Position numbers and translations under genes: made by a program
Notes under the pieces: model-generated
The model's input: only the letters and a program-made list of their open reading frames with translations
Database searches by the model: none
Told to the model about the DNA's origin: nothing
Part shown: positions 1 to 7,530 of the stretch, piece by piece
Numbering within the stretch: position 1 is the first letter of the stretch
Layout of the letters: every line of letters starts with the position of its first letter
Assembly: GCA_002296225.1 (NCBI GenBank)
Contig: DBHR01000105.1
Location: 71,820-94,832, forward strand
Source: Acidobacteria bacterium UBA823
GTDB lineage: Bacteria > Acidobacteriota > Vicinamibacteria > Vicinamibacterales > UBA823
Direction: 5' to 3'
DNA length: 23,013 nt

Positions 1-84
1 CCATCGGCTCGGGCAGCACTCTATCACAGGGATCGCGCATGACTTGGCGCCGCGCTTCGTCTGCATATGAGTGAATTGTGGCCA

Positions 85-124
85 GCCGAAATCCTTTCGG
101 CCAATAAGGCGTATAATATTGGCC
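85..124. promoter_or_regulatory. Promoter-like region with two overlapping inverted repeats upstream of the gene at 164
   Basis: TATAAT at 112-117 is a perfect -10 hexamer, but no good -35 lies 16-18 bases upstream, so an activator or an alternative -35 is possible. A 7-base perfect inverted repeat, GCCGAAA/TTTCGGC, spans 85-101 with a 3-base loop. A second 7-base inverted repeat, GGCCAAT (99-105) and ATTGGCC (118-124), brackets the -10 hexamer. Such symmetry around a -10 fits a repressor operator, but the regulator is unknown. The rest of 1-84 shows no complete gene; short open frames run off the left edge on both strands and cannot be assigned. Confidence 0.4.
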
Positions 125-163
125 ACATTCGACCCGTAGTATTCACACTCAAGGAGTGACCGA

Positions 164-637
164 ATGTTCGTACGGGCAACGTTATGCGTTGGGTTGGTCG
201 CCTTGCTCGTCGGTCCTTCAGTCGGCCGCGCGCAGGATCGCATTTTCACCGGCGAGGCCGGCATGACGTTCCATCCGATCCGTCTGGAAAACACGGCCGA
301 CTTCGAGGACGTGATTACTCGTGTTCTCGACGCGCTGAGCACCAGTGCCGACGAGACGCGGCGCGCGCAGGCTGCAGGCTGGAAGGTGTACCGGGCGGCG
401 GAGCCAGGACCGCCGGAGCAAACTTCAGTTTTATACGTATTCGCGATCGATCCGGCCGTAGCCGAAGCCGACTACTCGATCGATGAATTGCTCCGACTGG
501 AGTTACCGCTCGAGGCACAAGAACTCTGGGAAAAATTCACTGCCTCCTACGCATACAGTCCGAGCCTAGTCAACCTAACGTTGGTCGCCGACTTTACGGG
601 CATTGAAATACTTCCAACCGCGCCCGTAGTCCCCTAG
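164..637 (+). CDS. Secreted protein of unknown function, homologue of the protein at 1234-1722
   Basis: 157 aa. The ATG at 164 has a strong ribosome binding site, AAGGAG at 151-156, with 7 bases of spacing. Residues 1-23 look like a Sec signal peptide (hydrophobic core, likely cleavage after GRA), so the product is probably periplasmic or exported. The mature part is mixed alpha/beta with no cysteines and no recognised catalytic motif. It aligns along its length with the minus-strand protein at 1234-1722: a GWKVYR / NWKLYK block, VLYVFAIDP / VLYIMIIEP, then EADYSI / DADYTI and a final LVADF / LVNDF. The two form a diverged secreted family. Fourteen bases separate it from the beta-barrel gene downstream, so the two are probably co-transcribed. 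I do not recognise the family and assign no function. Confidence 0.8.
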   Translation: MFVRATLCVGLVALLVGPSVGRAQDRIFTGEAGMTFHPIRLENTADFEDVITRVLDALSTSADETRRAQAAGWKVYRAAEPGPPEQTSVLYVFAIDPAVAEADYSIDELLRLELPLEAQELWEKFTASYAYSPSLVNLTLVADFTGIEILPTAPVVP

Positions 638-651
638 CTGACCGACACAGT

Positions 652-1155
652 ATGCGTGCCCTTATCGGCATCTCGTGTCGGACGACGCTGACCGTCCTCC
701 TCACCACGTTCATCCTCTTCACGGCCGCCGAGGCGGCCGCCGACGTCACCCTGTTTACCGGTGTGAGCGCGTCGCCGGCCAACCGTCCGGTGCGCGGTTT
801 TGGCGCTGGATTATCACTGATTGTTCTCGGATTCGAATTCGAGTACGCGGATACGAGCGAGGACGCTCTAAACAACGCACCCTCGCTCCAGACAACCATG
901 TTCAACGTTCTTGTGCAAACGCCGTTTCCGGTCTCGGGCTTGCAGTTTTACGGAACGACCGGGGGCGGCCTTTACCGTGAGCAACTCGGTGGGGCACAGA
1001 AGACCCACGTGGGAGTGAACTTCGGTGGCGGCGTGAAGATTACCCTTACGGGTCCACTTCGGGCCCGGATTGACTACCGCGTGTTCACTCTCCGCGGTAA
1101 ACCGGTCGCGGCCCATCCACAACGGATCTACGTCGGCCTCAACCTCGGATTCTGA
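652..1155 (+). CDS. Small outer-membrane beta-barrel-like protein
   Basis: 167 aa. Residues 1-30 form a signal peptide (hydrophobic LTVLLTTFILF, then an AEA-type cleavage site). The mature part alternates polar and hydrophobic residues and is rich in glycine and aromatics, as in transmembrane strands. It ends in GLNLGF, a C-terminal phenylalanine typical of BAM substrates, so an outer-membrane location is likely. The length suits an 8-stranded barrel of the OmpA/OmpX/opacity type. No clear Shine-Dalgarno precedes the ATG, and the gene begins 14 bases after the upstream stop, so it may be translated by coupling. Its ligand or role cannot be read from the sequence. Confidence 0.72.
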   Translation: MRALIGISCRTTLTVLLTTFILFTAAEAAADVTLFTGVSASPANRPVRGFGAGLSLIVLGFEFEYADTSEDALNNAPSLQTTMFNVLVQTPFPVSGLQFYGTTGGGLYREQLGGAQKTHVGVNFGGGVKITLTGPLRARIDYRVFTLRGKPVAAHPQRIYVGLNLGF

Positions 1156-1168
1156 CCCACGCGACGGT

Positions 1169-1248
1169 GACTTCGGCCGCGCACACGCACCTCGCGCAGC
1201 GCAACCCTTATGGCCACGAGGCTTTTCCGCTGTCTAGCGGCCGAAGTC
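1169..1248. repeat. 12-base perfect inverted repeat between and into convergent genes
   Basis: GACTTCGGCCGC at 1169-1180 is the exact reverse complement of GCGGCCGAAGTC at 1237-1248, with 56 bases between the arms. The right arm encodes the last codons (DFGR) and lies against the stop codon of the minus-strand gene; the left arm lies just past the stop of the plus-strand barrel gene. It could fold in transcripts from either side as a bidirectional 3' structure. No T-tract follows, so it is not a canonical intrinsic terminator. Confidence 0.45.
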
Positions 1249-1722
1249 GTTCACTAGCTCGAGGTTGTTGGACGAGAAGCCACCCGTTACCGCTTTGTTG
1301 AAGGTGTCGTAGAGGGAAAGGGCCTCTTCGTACGGATAAACATCGGTCAGAATCGTCGATATCGTGTAATCCGCGTCTTTCACCGACGGCTCAATGATCA
1401 TTATATAGAGCACATGTCCCGGGACCTGATTATCCGTCTTGTATAATTTCCAATTCTGGAGCTGCTGCTTCCGCACCGGGTCATCACTGTTTTGTAGCCC
1501 TGCCTTGAGCGCTTCCATCACCGCTTCAAAGGCAGTGGTCATACTTGACTGGACGGCCAGCTGGACGAACCCCCCGTCCTCGTTGTACCACCGCTCCGGA
1601 TTCTGCTGCTGTGCGTGGGCCAGCCCTGGCAGGCCGATCACCGCGCCAAGGACCACGGCCAGCATGATGGTTAACCCGAGCCAGGCTGGGCGACGAACCG
1701 GATTTTTCTCACGTGAGCGCAT
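1234..1722 (-). CDS. Secreted protein of unknown function, homologue of the protein at 164-637
   Basis: 162 aa. The ATG at 1722 has a near-perfect ribosome binding site, AAGGAGG at 1729-1735, spacing 6. A basic N-terminus followed by a hydrophobic stretch at residues 14-36, ending AHA, is a Sec signal peptide. The mature protein has the same order of blocks as the 157-aa protein across the intergenic region: NWKLYK, VLYIMIIEP, DADYTI, YPYEEALSLYDTF and LVNDF. No cysteines or enzymatic motifs are seen. It lies 48 bases after hemW on the same strand and could be the last gene of that operon, although its strong ribosome binding site suggests independent translation. Function unknown. Confidence 0.8.
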   Translation of the reverse strand: MRSREKNPVRRPAWLGLTIMLAVVLGAVIGLPGLAHAQQQNPERWYNEDGGFVQLAVQSSMTTAFEAVMEALKAGLQNSDDPVRKQQLQNWKLYKTDNQVPGHVLYIMIIEPSVKDADYTISTILTDVYPYEEALSLYDTFNKAVTGGFSSNNLELVNDFGR

Positions 1723-1770
1723 GCACGACCTCCTTCAGATCGAAAGGCGATACTCTACCGTACTCTCGGG

Positions 1771-2949
1771 CTAGACGAAAACTCCCATGACTTCATTAGA
1801 CAGCAACATTCCCCCGCGGCTCAACCGAAGCCGATTACCCTCGTCAATGAGCTGGCCACCGTCGATGAAGGGCTGTAGTGCCGAGCCGTAACGGGCGCGC
1901 ACGTCGACACCGTAGCGGCCACCAACCGCGTCCACGTCCACACCCTCAACGAGTCGGAGGCCCATAAACAAAGCCTCCGACACCTGCTCAGTAGACGATC
2001 GGTGCTGGCGGTCGCAGCTCGGGTCATCCCCCGCTTCAAGCTGTTCCAGGTACGCGGCTATTTCAGACGTATTGCGCCACCGGTCAGCCCCGACAGTCGA
2101 GTGCGCACCGGGACCAAAACCAACCCATCGCCCATCCGTCCAATACTTCAGGTTGTGCCGAGACCGGTGTCCGGGCCGCGCGACGTTCGAGATCTCGTAT
2201 TGCTGCAATCCGGCTTCGTCAAGACGCGCGAGCGCCGACAGATACATCTCGGCCGCCACGTCATCCGGCGCCTGGGCCGCGTTGCGCCGCGCCATCTCGT
2301 CACGTAGCGGGGCGTTCGGATACACCTCAAGCAGATACAGCGACGCGTGATCCGGCTCGAGCTCAATCAGCGCATCCACCGACTCGAGCCAGTCGATAAC
2401 CGTCTGACCGGGCAGCCACATCATTAGGTCGATGCTGACGTCTTCGAATCCGACGGCCCGAGCGGAAGCGACCGCGTGCCTGGCCCCAACGCTGCTGTGT
2501 AACCGGCCGAGCGGTGCGAGTTCATCGTCACGAAAGGACTGGACTCCGAGGCTGAGGCGCGTAACGCCGGCAGCCCGATAGCCGGCCAACCGCACCTCTG
2601 TCGCCGACTCCGGATTAGCCTCCATGGTGATTTCGGCGTCGTGGGCCACCGTGAACAACGATCGGCACGCGTCAAGGATCTGCGACACATCGCCGGGCTC
2701 CAGCACTGAAGGTGTGCCACCACCGAAGTAGATCGTGTCCACCGACAACGACGGTGTCGCGCACTGGATTTCCGCCACGACGGCCGCCACGTAGCGGCGC
2801 GCGCGCGCCGCATCGAAAAGGACTCGCGTGAAGTTACAGTAGGTGCAGATCGCATCACAGAACGGTACGTGAACGTAAAGTCCGATGGGATACTCCGTGG
2901 AGGTCGCCGTAAGAGGCGCCTCTAACGAAGCTGGCGCCAGCGCCGTCAC
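1771..2949 (-). CDS. hemW: Radical SAM heme chaperone HemW (coproporphyrinogen oxidase-like)
   Basis: 392 aa from the GTG at 2949. It carries the radical-SAM signature CDAICTYCNF (Cys 31, 35, 38), which binds the [4Fe-4S] cluster, followed by the YFGGGTPS glycine motif that contacts SAM. The C-X3-C-X2-C-X-F pattern, without HemN's fourth cysteine, and the C-terminal HemN_C-like segment (LFMGLRLVEGV) point to HemW, which delivers heme, rather than the oxygen-independent oxidase HemN. The GTG is preferred because it overlaps the stop of the upstream ATPase gene as GTGA (2946-2949), with AGG-rich sequence just upstream. A TTG at 2976 would add nine residues inside the neighbour's coding region. 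Oxidase activity cannot be excluded from sequence alone. Confidence 0.88.
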   Translation of the reverse strand: MTALAPASLEAPLTATSTEYPIGLYVHVPFCDAICTYCNFTRVLFDAARARRYVAAVVAEIQCATPSLSVDTIYFGGGTPSVLEPGDVSQILDACRSLFTVAHDAEITMEANPESATEVRLAGYRAAGVTRLSLGVQSFRDDELAPLGRLHSSVGARHAVASARAVGFEDVSIDLMMWLPGQTVIDWLESVDALIELEPDHASLYLLEVYPNAPLRDEMARRNAAQAPDDVAAEMYLSALARLDEAGLQQYEISNVARPGHRSRHNLKYWTDGRWVGFGPGAHSTVGADRWRNTSEIAAYLEQLEAGDDPSCDRQHRSSTEQVSEALFMGLRLVEGVDVDAVGGRYGVDVRARYGSALQPFIDGGQLIDEGNRLRLSRGGMLLSNEVMGVFV

Positions 2950-3794
2950 GACGTACCCGCCTTCCCTCCCGGCCAACGGACATCAGCACTGCCATCACGA
3001 AGCTGCGCCTTGAGTTGGCCAGGAGCGCGTCGGCCAGTGGTCCGGCCCAAGCGTTTCTGAGTCTTGAACAGGGTAAGGAGATCCGCTGAACTCGGGGCAC
3101 CATTCGAAGCGTCCCAGAAACGGTAGTCGGCACCGTCGAACTCCAAAAACTCGCACATTTCGTGCAGACGTGAGTGCATTCGAAAGCCTACCCGAACGCG
3201 GAGCGAATTCGGATCGTCGTCTGGGTTGTCCTCCCAATTGGAGGTGAAGATGGTGGGCCGCCGCTCGTTGTATCGCACGTTCACGATTAAATTCAACGTT
3301 TCGTCAACCCATTCCGACGTCTTCTGAGCACCGAGATCGTCCAGCACGAGCAGCTCAGATTCAATGACCGGTCGCAAGACCTCCGACTCGGTCGTACGGA
3401 CCGTCGAGTTATAGGTGCTTCGAATAACGCGGAGTAAATCACGCGTGTCATAGAAGAGCCCTCGGGCGCCGCACCCTTGGATGGCCGCTCTCAAGACGGC
3501 CACGGCCAGATGGGTCTTACCAATGCCCGGTGGACCGACGAAGAATAGCCCCTTGTCCACGCTCGGAAATCTCTTGGCGAACGCCCGAGCGTTCTTCACG
3601 ACTTTTTTCAGTGTGTCGTTCGGATAGACGACAAAGCTGTCAAGGTCGCACTTCCGATACCGCGGCGGAATCCTGGCGTCGCCCCTTAACTTTCCGGTAA
3701 GCGCTTCGCGCCAGCACTCACATCGGACGACCTTCCGAATGCCCGCCTCTTCGATGGGTCTCCATCCGGTGTCGCCACAGTGTGAGCAGGCCAT
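2946..3794 (-). CDS. DnaC/IstB-like AAA+ ATPase with N-terminal zinc motif
   Basis: 282 aa from the ATG at 3794. The N-terminus has a CxxCGDTGW knuckle (Cys 3 and 6) and a CEC pair (Cys 25 and 27), a probable zinc site. The AAA+ core has Walker A GPPGIGKT (87-94), Walker B LLVLDDLG (about 148-155), sensor-1 TSN (184-186) and a conserved SRL arginine (about 209). This is the layout of DnaC/DnaI helicase loaders and IstB transposition ATPases. No transposase gene lies nearby, so a helicase-loader-like role is more likely, but its partner helicase is not in the window. It follows hspR after about 100 bases and overlaps hemW by four. A TTG at 3866 would add 24 residues unlike the family's usual N-terminus. 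Confidence 0.82.
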   Translation of the reverse strand: MACSHCGDTGWRPIEEAGIRKVVRCECWREALTGKLRGDARIPPRYRKCDLDSFVVYPNDTLKKVVKNARAFAKRFPSVDKGLFFVGPPGIGKTHLAVAVLRAAIQGCGARGLFYDTRDLLRVIRSTYNSTVRTTESEVLRPVIESELLVLDDLGAQKTSEWVDETLNLIVNVRYNERRPTIFTSNWEDNPDDDPNSLRVRVGFRMHSRLHEMCEFLEFDGADYRFWDASNGAPSSADLLTLFKTQKRLGRTTGRRAPGQLKAQLRDGSADVRWPGGKAGTS

Positions 3795-3897
3795 GAGTTC
3801 CGAATCCGGAATCGCCGCGAAGCGCCACGGCGGGCCACATTGTAACGCGAACGGTCTGAGGCACAACCCAAAGGCGGCTGGCGGCTACGGAACGTGC

Positions 3898-4344
3898 TCA
3901 AGACCGCCGGCGGCTTGAGCGCCTCTCGCCGGTAGCGGGTGCGGGGGGAGCTTTGACTGGCACTGCGCGAACCAAATCGGTTGGAGACGCCTTGACGAGG
4001 GCTGTGCCAAGCCGCTGTTCCCAGTCACCAAGCCCCCGCGCAAGCTCCTGCTTGACGTACCCGACGAACTCGTTGACCTCTTGCTGCATTAGCTCAATCT
4101 TCTGGCGCATGTTGAGAATGATCTCGACACCCGCCATGTTGACACCCAGATCGCGAGTTAACGCAAGTATCGTCTCCAGCCGCTCAAGGTCTTCTTCGCC
4201 ATATAACCGAGTATTGCCATCGGTCCGCGACGGTTGCAGCAATCCCTCGCGCTCATACAGGCGCAGTGTCTGCGGATGTATATTGTATTTCTGCGCGACG
4301 GCGCTAATCATGTAGTGCGCTTTGCTTTCGCGTTTCGTTGCCAT
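3898..4344 (-). CDS. hspR: MerR-family heat-shock repressor HspR
   Basis: 148 aa. Residues 11-80 form a MerR-type winged helix-turn-helix: YMISAVAQKYNIHPQTLRLY, then EREGLLQPSRTDGNTRLY and the ERLETILALTRDLGVNMAG helix. This matches HspR, with NIHPQTLRLYEREGLL as the recognisable core. A glutamine/glutamate-rich coiled coil follows at about residues 82-105, and a basic tail (GERRSSRRRS) closes the protein. Family knowledge: HspR represses dnaK operons by binding HAIR inverted repeats, with DnaK acting as co-repressor. The ATG at 4344 lies two bases after the dnaJ stop, so translation is coupled and the operon is probably autoregulated. An HAIR-like site overlaps the dnaK promoter, though the match is imperfect. 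Confidence 0.93.
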   Translation of the reverse strand: MATKRESKAHYMISAVAQKYNIHPQTLRLYEREGLLQPSRTDGNTRLYGEEDLERLETILALTRDLGVNMAGVEIILNMRQKIELMQQEVNEFVGYVKQELARGLGDWEQRLGTALVKASPTDLVRAVPVKAPPAPATGERRSSRRRS

Positions 4345-4346
4345 AG

Positions 4347-5453
4347 CTATTCGCTCACATCTCGACCAGAGGTCTCAAAGTCCTTGCGCACGTTGTCTTT
4401 GTTGAGTTTTCCGAACTCGCGCAGTAGCGCCTTCGACCGCTCGTCCACAACGTGCGGCAACACCAGCCTGACCTCCACAAAGAGATCGCCAACTTGGCCA
4501 CCCCGCAACGCCGGGACGCCCCGGCGCCGCAAGCGGAACCGCTGCCCCGATTGAGTGCCCGCCGGCACCCTTACCCGCCTTGGACCATCCGGAGTAGGCA
4601 CCTCAATCTTGGCGCCCAACGCCGCCTCATGAACCGCCACCGGTAACACTAGGTGAAGGTCATTCCCGTCGCGCCTGAACAGCGGATGGGGTTCAACTTC
4701 GACGGTAAGATACAAGTCGCCTGGCTTTCCGCCCCGACGACCCGCGTGTCCACGCTCCGGCACCCTGACCCGCCCACCATCGGCGATACCCGGAGGAATG
4801 CGCACACTGACGGATTCCGACTGCCGAACCGAGCCTTCACCCCGGCACCGCTCGCAGGTTCGGTGCTGTTGACGCCCGGAGCCGCCACAGTGCGTGCAGC
4901 TCCTTGAAAACACCATGTGTCCTCGAACCCAACGTAGACTCCCCGTGCCGAGGCAGTCATTGCAGCGCCCCTCGGTCGCTCGCAGCACACCTGCGCCCCG
5001 GCAGACGGTACAGCGTTCGAGCCGAACGAGTGCAACTGACCGTTCGGTTCCACGAATTGATTCGTCAAAGCTGATACGGATGGATAGATGGAGGTCGGTT
5101 CCCCCGGCGCCCGGTCCGTCGACCTCATCCCCGCCCTGGAAGACGTCGGCAAATAGGTCGCCAAACGTGGAAGCCGTCTCAGCTCCGGCGGACGCCGAAA
5201 AGTCGAACCCCTGGAACTCTAATGACGATTCAGGCTGAGGGTCTGGCACGCCGCCACGGGCATCGTAGCGCCGCCGCTGTTCCGGATCGCTAAGGATCTG
5301 GTAGGCCTCGTTGACGCGGCGGAATACCGCCATTGAGGTGCGATCGCCTGGATTGATGCCAGGGTGGTGCTTGCGAGCGAGCCGGCGATACGCTCGCTTG
5401 ACATCACTCAACGTCGCGCTCGGCTCAAGACCGAGGACGATGTAGAAATCCAT
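4347..5453 (-). CDS. dnaJ: DnaJ-type co-chaperone with an altered HPD motif (HPG)
   Basis: 368 aa. It has an N-terminal J-domain (about residues 3-66), an F/G-rich linker (79-108), four zinc-binding repeats (CTVCRGAG, CNDCLGTG, CTHCGGSG and CERCRGEG; Cys 148/151, 164/167, 186/189 and 200/203) and a C-terminal substrate-binding region, so it is a type I DnaJ. Its role is to deliver unfolded clients to DnaK and stimulate ATP hydrolysis. The J-domain loop reads KHHPGINPGD: the invariant aspartate of HPD is glycine (codon GGC at 5358-5360). That aspartate is needed for DnaK stimulation in studied J-proteins. Everything else is intact, with no frameshift. It lies 29 bases after dnaK and 2 before hspR. 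Coupling to DnaK may be weakened or use a different contact. Confidence 0.92.
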   Translation of the reverse strand: MDFYIVLGLEPSATLSDVKRAYRRLARKHHPGINPGDRTSMAVFRRVNEAYQILSDPEQRRRYDARGGVPDPQPESSLEFQGFDFSASAGAETASTFGDLFADVFQGGDEVDGPGAGGTDLHLSIRISFDESIRGTERSVALVRLERCTVCRGAGVLRATEGRCNDCLGTGSLRWVRGHMVFSRSCTHCGGSGRQQHRTCERCRGEGSVRQSESVSVRIPPGIADGGRVRVPERGHAGRRGGKPGDLYLTVEVEPHPLFRRDGNDLHLVLPVAVHEAALGAKIEVPTPDGPRRVRVPAGTQSGQRFRLRRRGVPALRGGQVGDLFVEVRLVLPHVVDERSKALLREFGKLNKDNVRKDFETSGRDVSE

Positions 5454-5482
5454 TCCTCACGAGCCCCCGTGGACTCCCAAAC

Positions 5483-7408
5483 TCACTTTTTCTCGTCCTC
5501 GACCACCTCGGCGTCTATTACGTCACCGTCGGAGGATGCGCCGGCACTCGTCGACGAGTCCGACGACGCATCCGCACCCGCACCCGATGCGGTCTCAGCT
5601 GCTTGGGCGGCTTGGTAGAGTGCCTCGGCCGCTTTGTGCTGCGCCGTGTTCAGTCGTTCCATGGCCTGCGTAATCGCGTCGGTCTCACCACCCTCAAGCG
5701 CCTGCTTCAGGTCGGCGACCGCAGATTCAACAGCGGTCCGGTCAGCCTGTGAGATCTTGTCGCCGCTGTCCTGCAGCATTTTTTCGCCCACGTAGAGCGC
5801 TTGGTCGGCCTTATTACGAGTCTCGATCTCCTCGCACCGCTTCTTATCGTCCTCGGCGTGCAGCTCGGCCTCCTTCATCATCTTCTCAACTTCTTCTTGG
5901 TTCAGACCGCTCGACGATGTGATCGTAATCCTTTGCTCCTTGCCGGTGCCTCGGTCCTTCGCTGATACGTTGACGATGCCGTTCGCATCAATGTCGAAGG
6001 TAACTTCGATCTGCGGGATGCCTCGAGGTGCCGGTGGCAGCCCCGCAAGATGGAATTTACCGAGTGTGCGGTTATCGCGGGCTAGCGGACGCTCTCCCTG
6101 CAAGACGTGCACCTCGACGCTAGTCTGGTTGTCGGCCGCCGTCGAAAACACTTCGCTCTTGTTTGTAGGAATGGTGGTATTCCGTTGAATCAATGAGGTC
6201 GAAACACCCCCGAGGGTCTCGATACCTAGGGAGAGCGGCGTCACGTCGAGCAGCAACAGGTCCTTAACCTCACCCGAGAGTACTCCGGCCTGGATCGCCG
6301 CGCCGACTGCCACCACCTCATCAGGATTGACGCCCCGGTGAGGTTCCTTGCCAAATAATTCCCGAACCAATTCCTGCACTCTCGGTATTCGAGTCGATCC
6401 TCCAACGAGTACAACTTCATCGATTTTCGACCCCTCCAACCCGGCGTCGGAGAGCGCTCGCTTGACAGGTCCAACCACCTTTTGCAGTAGCTCCTCCACC
6501 AACTGCTCAAACTTCGACCGCGTCAGTTTCATGACCAGGTGCTTCGGCCCAGACTGATCGGCAGTTATGAACGGCAGATTGATGTCGGTCTCCTTGACGG
6601 TCGAGAGCTCCATCTTGGCCTTCTCTGCCGCTTCTTTCAGGCGCTGCAGCGCCATCCGGTCCTTGCCCAGATCGATTCCCGACTCCTTCTTGAACTCGCC
6701 AACTATCCAGTTAATGACACGCTGATCCAAATTGTCGCCACCCAAGTGCGTATCACCGTTTGTGGCCTTGACCTCAACAACACCTTCACCCACTTCTAGG
6801 ATCGAAACATCAAACGTGCCGCCGCCAAAGTCGAACACTGCGATCGTTTCATCGGTTTTCTTGTCGAGCCCGTACGCCAGCGCGGCGGCCGTCGGCTCGT
6901 TGACGATCCGCATCACCTCAAGGCCTGCGATCTGGCCAGCATCCTTGGTGGCCTGCCGCTGGGCGTCGTTGAAGTAGGCCGGCACTGTGATCACGGCCCG
7001 CGTGGCCGGCTCCCCGAGATACGCCTCGGCCGCCTGCCGTAACTTCTGCAGGACCATGGCTGAAATCTGGGGCGGCGTATATGGTTCATCTTGGCCGCTG
7101 ATCTTGATGCGCACATCGCCGTTGGGTCCCGCAACCACCGAGTACGGAACCATCGTCATTTCCTCGGTCACTTCGTCGGCCTTGCGCCCCATAAATCGCT
7201 TAATCGAAAAGACCGTGTTCTCCGGATTCGTCGCCGCCTGGCGCTTCGCGACCTGCCCCGTCAACCGCTCATCCTTCGACGTAAAGCCGACAACCGAAGG
7301 CGTCAGCCGGTTGCCTTCGGGATTCGTGATGACGACGGGTTCGCCACCCTCGATCACGGCGACCGCCGAATTGGTCGTGCCGAGGTCTATGCCGATAATT
7401 TTGCTCAT
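5483..7408 (-). CDS. dnaK: Hsp70 chaperone DnaK
   Basis: 641 aa, normal length. The ATPase domain shows phosphate-1 GIDLGTTNS (6-14), phosphate-2 FDFGGGTFDVS (192-202) and the adenosine motif VVLVGGSTRIP (332-342). The interdomain linker DLLLLDVTP (383-391), the substrate-binding beta domain and a helical lid follow, ending in an acidic tail, VVEDEKK. It is an ATP-driven cytoplasmic folding chaperone working with DnaJ and a nucleotide-exchange factor. No grpE lies between dnaK and dnaJ, unlike many dnaK-grpE-dnaJ operons. The ATG at 7408 has AAAGGA at 7417-7422, spacing 8. It is the first gene of its operon, transcribed from the promoter at 7502-7530, about 87 bases of leader away. Confidence 0.98.
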   Translation of the reverse strand: MSKIIGIDLGTTNSAVAVIEGGEPVVITNPEGNRLTPSVVGFTSKDERLTGQVAKRQAATNPENTVFSIKRFMGRKADEVTEEMTMVPYSVVAGPNGDVRIKISGQDEPYTPPQISAMVLQKLRQAAEAYLGEPATRAVITVPAYFNDAQRQATKDAGQIAGLEVMRIVNEPTAAALAYGLDKKTDETIAVFDFGGGTFDVSILEVGEGVVEVKATNGDTHLGGDNLDQRVINWIVGEFKKESGIDLGKDRMALQRLKEAAEKAKMELSTVKETDINLPFITADQSGPKHLVMKLTRSKFEQLVEELLQKVVGPVKRALSDAGLEGSKIDEVVLVGGSTRIPRVQELVRELFGKEPHRGVNPDEVVAVGAAIQAGVLSGEVKDLLLLDVTPLSLGIETLGGVSTSLIQRNTTIPTNKSEVFSTAADNQTSVEVHVLQGERPLARDNRTLGKFHLAGLPPAPRGIPQIEVTFDIDANGIVNVSAKDRGTGKEQRITITSSSGLNQEEVEKMMKEAELHAEDDKKRCEEIETRNKADQALYVGEKMLQDSGDKISQADRTAVESAVADLKQALEGGETDAITQAMERLNTAQHKAAEALYQAAQAAETASGAGADASSDSSTSAGASSDGDVIDAEVVEDEKK

Positions 7409-7501
7409 GTCCTCTGTCCTTTGTTCCTAACAAACACGTCGCTCGCAAGAAACGTCACTATCTCAAGTAGATGGAATATATCAATAATCTATATGGTGAG
7501 C

Positions 7502-7530
7502 AGTATATAATATGAGTATAGCATTGTCAA
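7502..7530 (-). promoter_or_regulatory. Sigma-70-type promoter of the dnaK operon
   Basis: On the minus strand, a perfect -35 TTGACA (7525-7530) is followed by exactly 17 bases and TATACT (7502-7507). Transcription would start near 7495, giving a leader of roughly 87 bases. The promoter sits in a markedly AT-rich patch of an otherwise GC-rich window and points toward dnaK. Confidence 0.8.

Noticed and set aside
1..84. Gene fragment at the left edge
   Set aside because: Short open frames exist on both strands, but none has a ribosome binding site or recognisable protein sequence, so no assignment is justified.
2950..2976. TTG 2976 as the hemW start
   Set aside because: It lies inside the upstream ATPase gene; GTG 2949 makes a 4-base overlap and HemW needs no such extension.
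2946..3794. IstB of an IS21-type insertion sequence
   Set aside because: No IstA transposase, terminal inverted repeats or target duplication is seen, and the gene is integrated in a coupled operon.
3795..3866. TTG 3866 as the start of the DnaC/IstB-like gene
   Set aside because: The added 24 residues precede the natural zinc-motif N-terminus, and ATG 3794 is available.
7447..7467. Second HAIR site starting from CTTGAGA (7461-7467, minus strand)
   Set aside because: The left half matches 6 of 7, but the sequence seven bases on, GTTTCTT, does not match the right half; at most a lone half-site.
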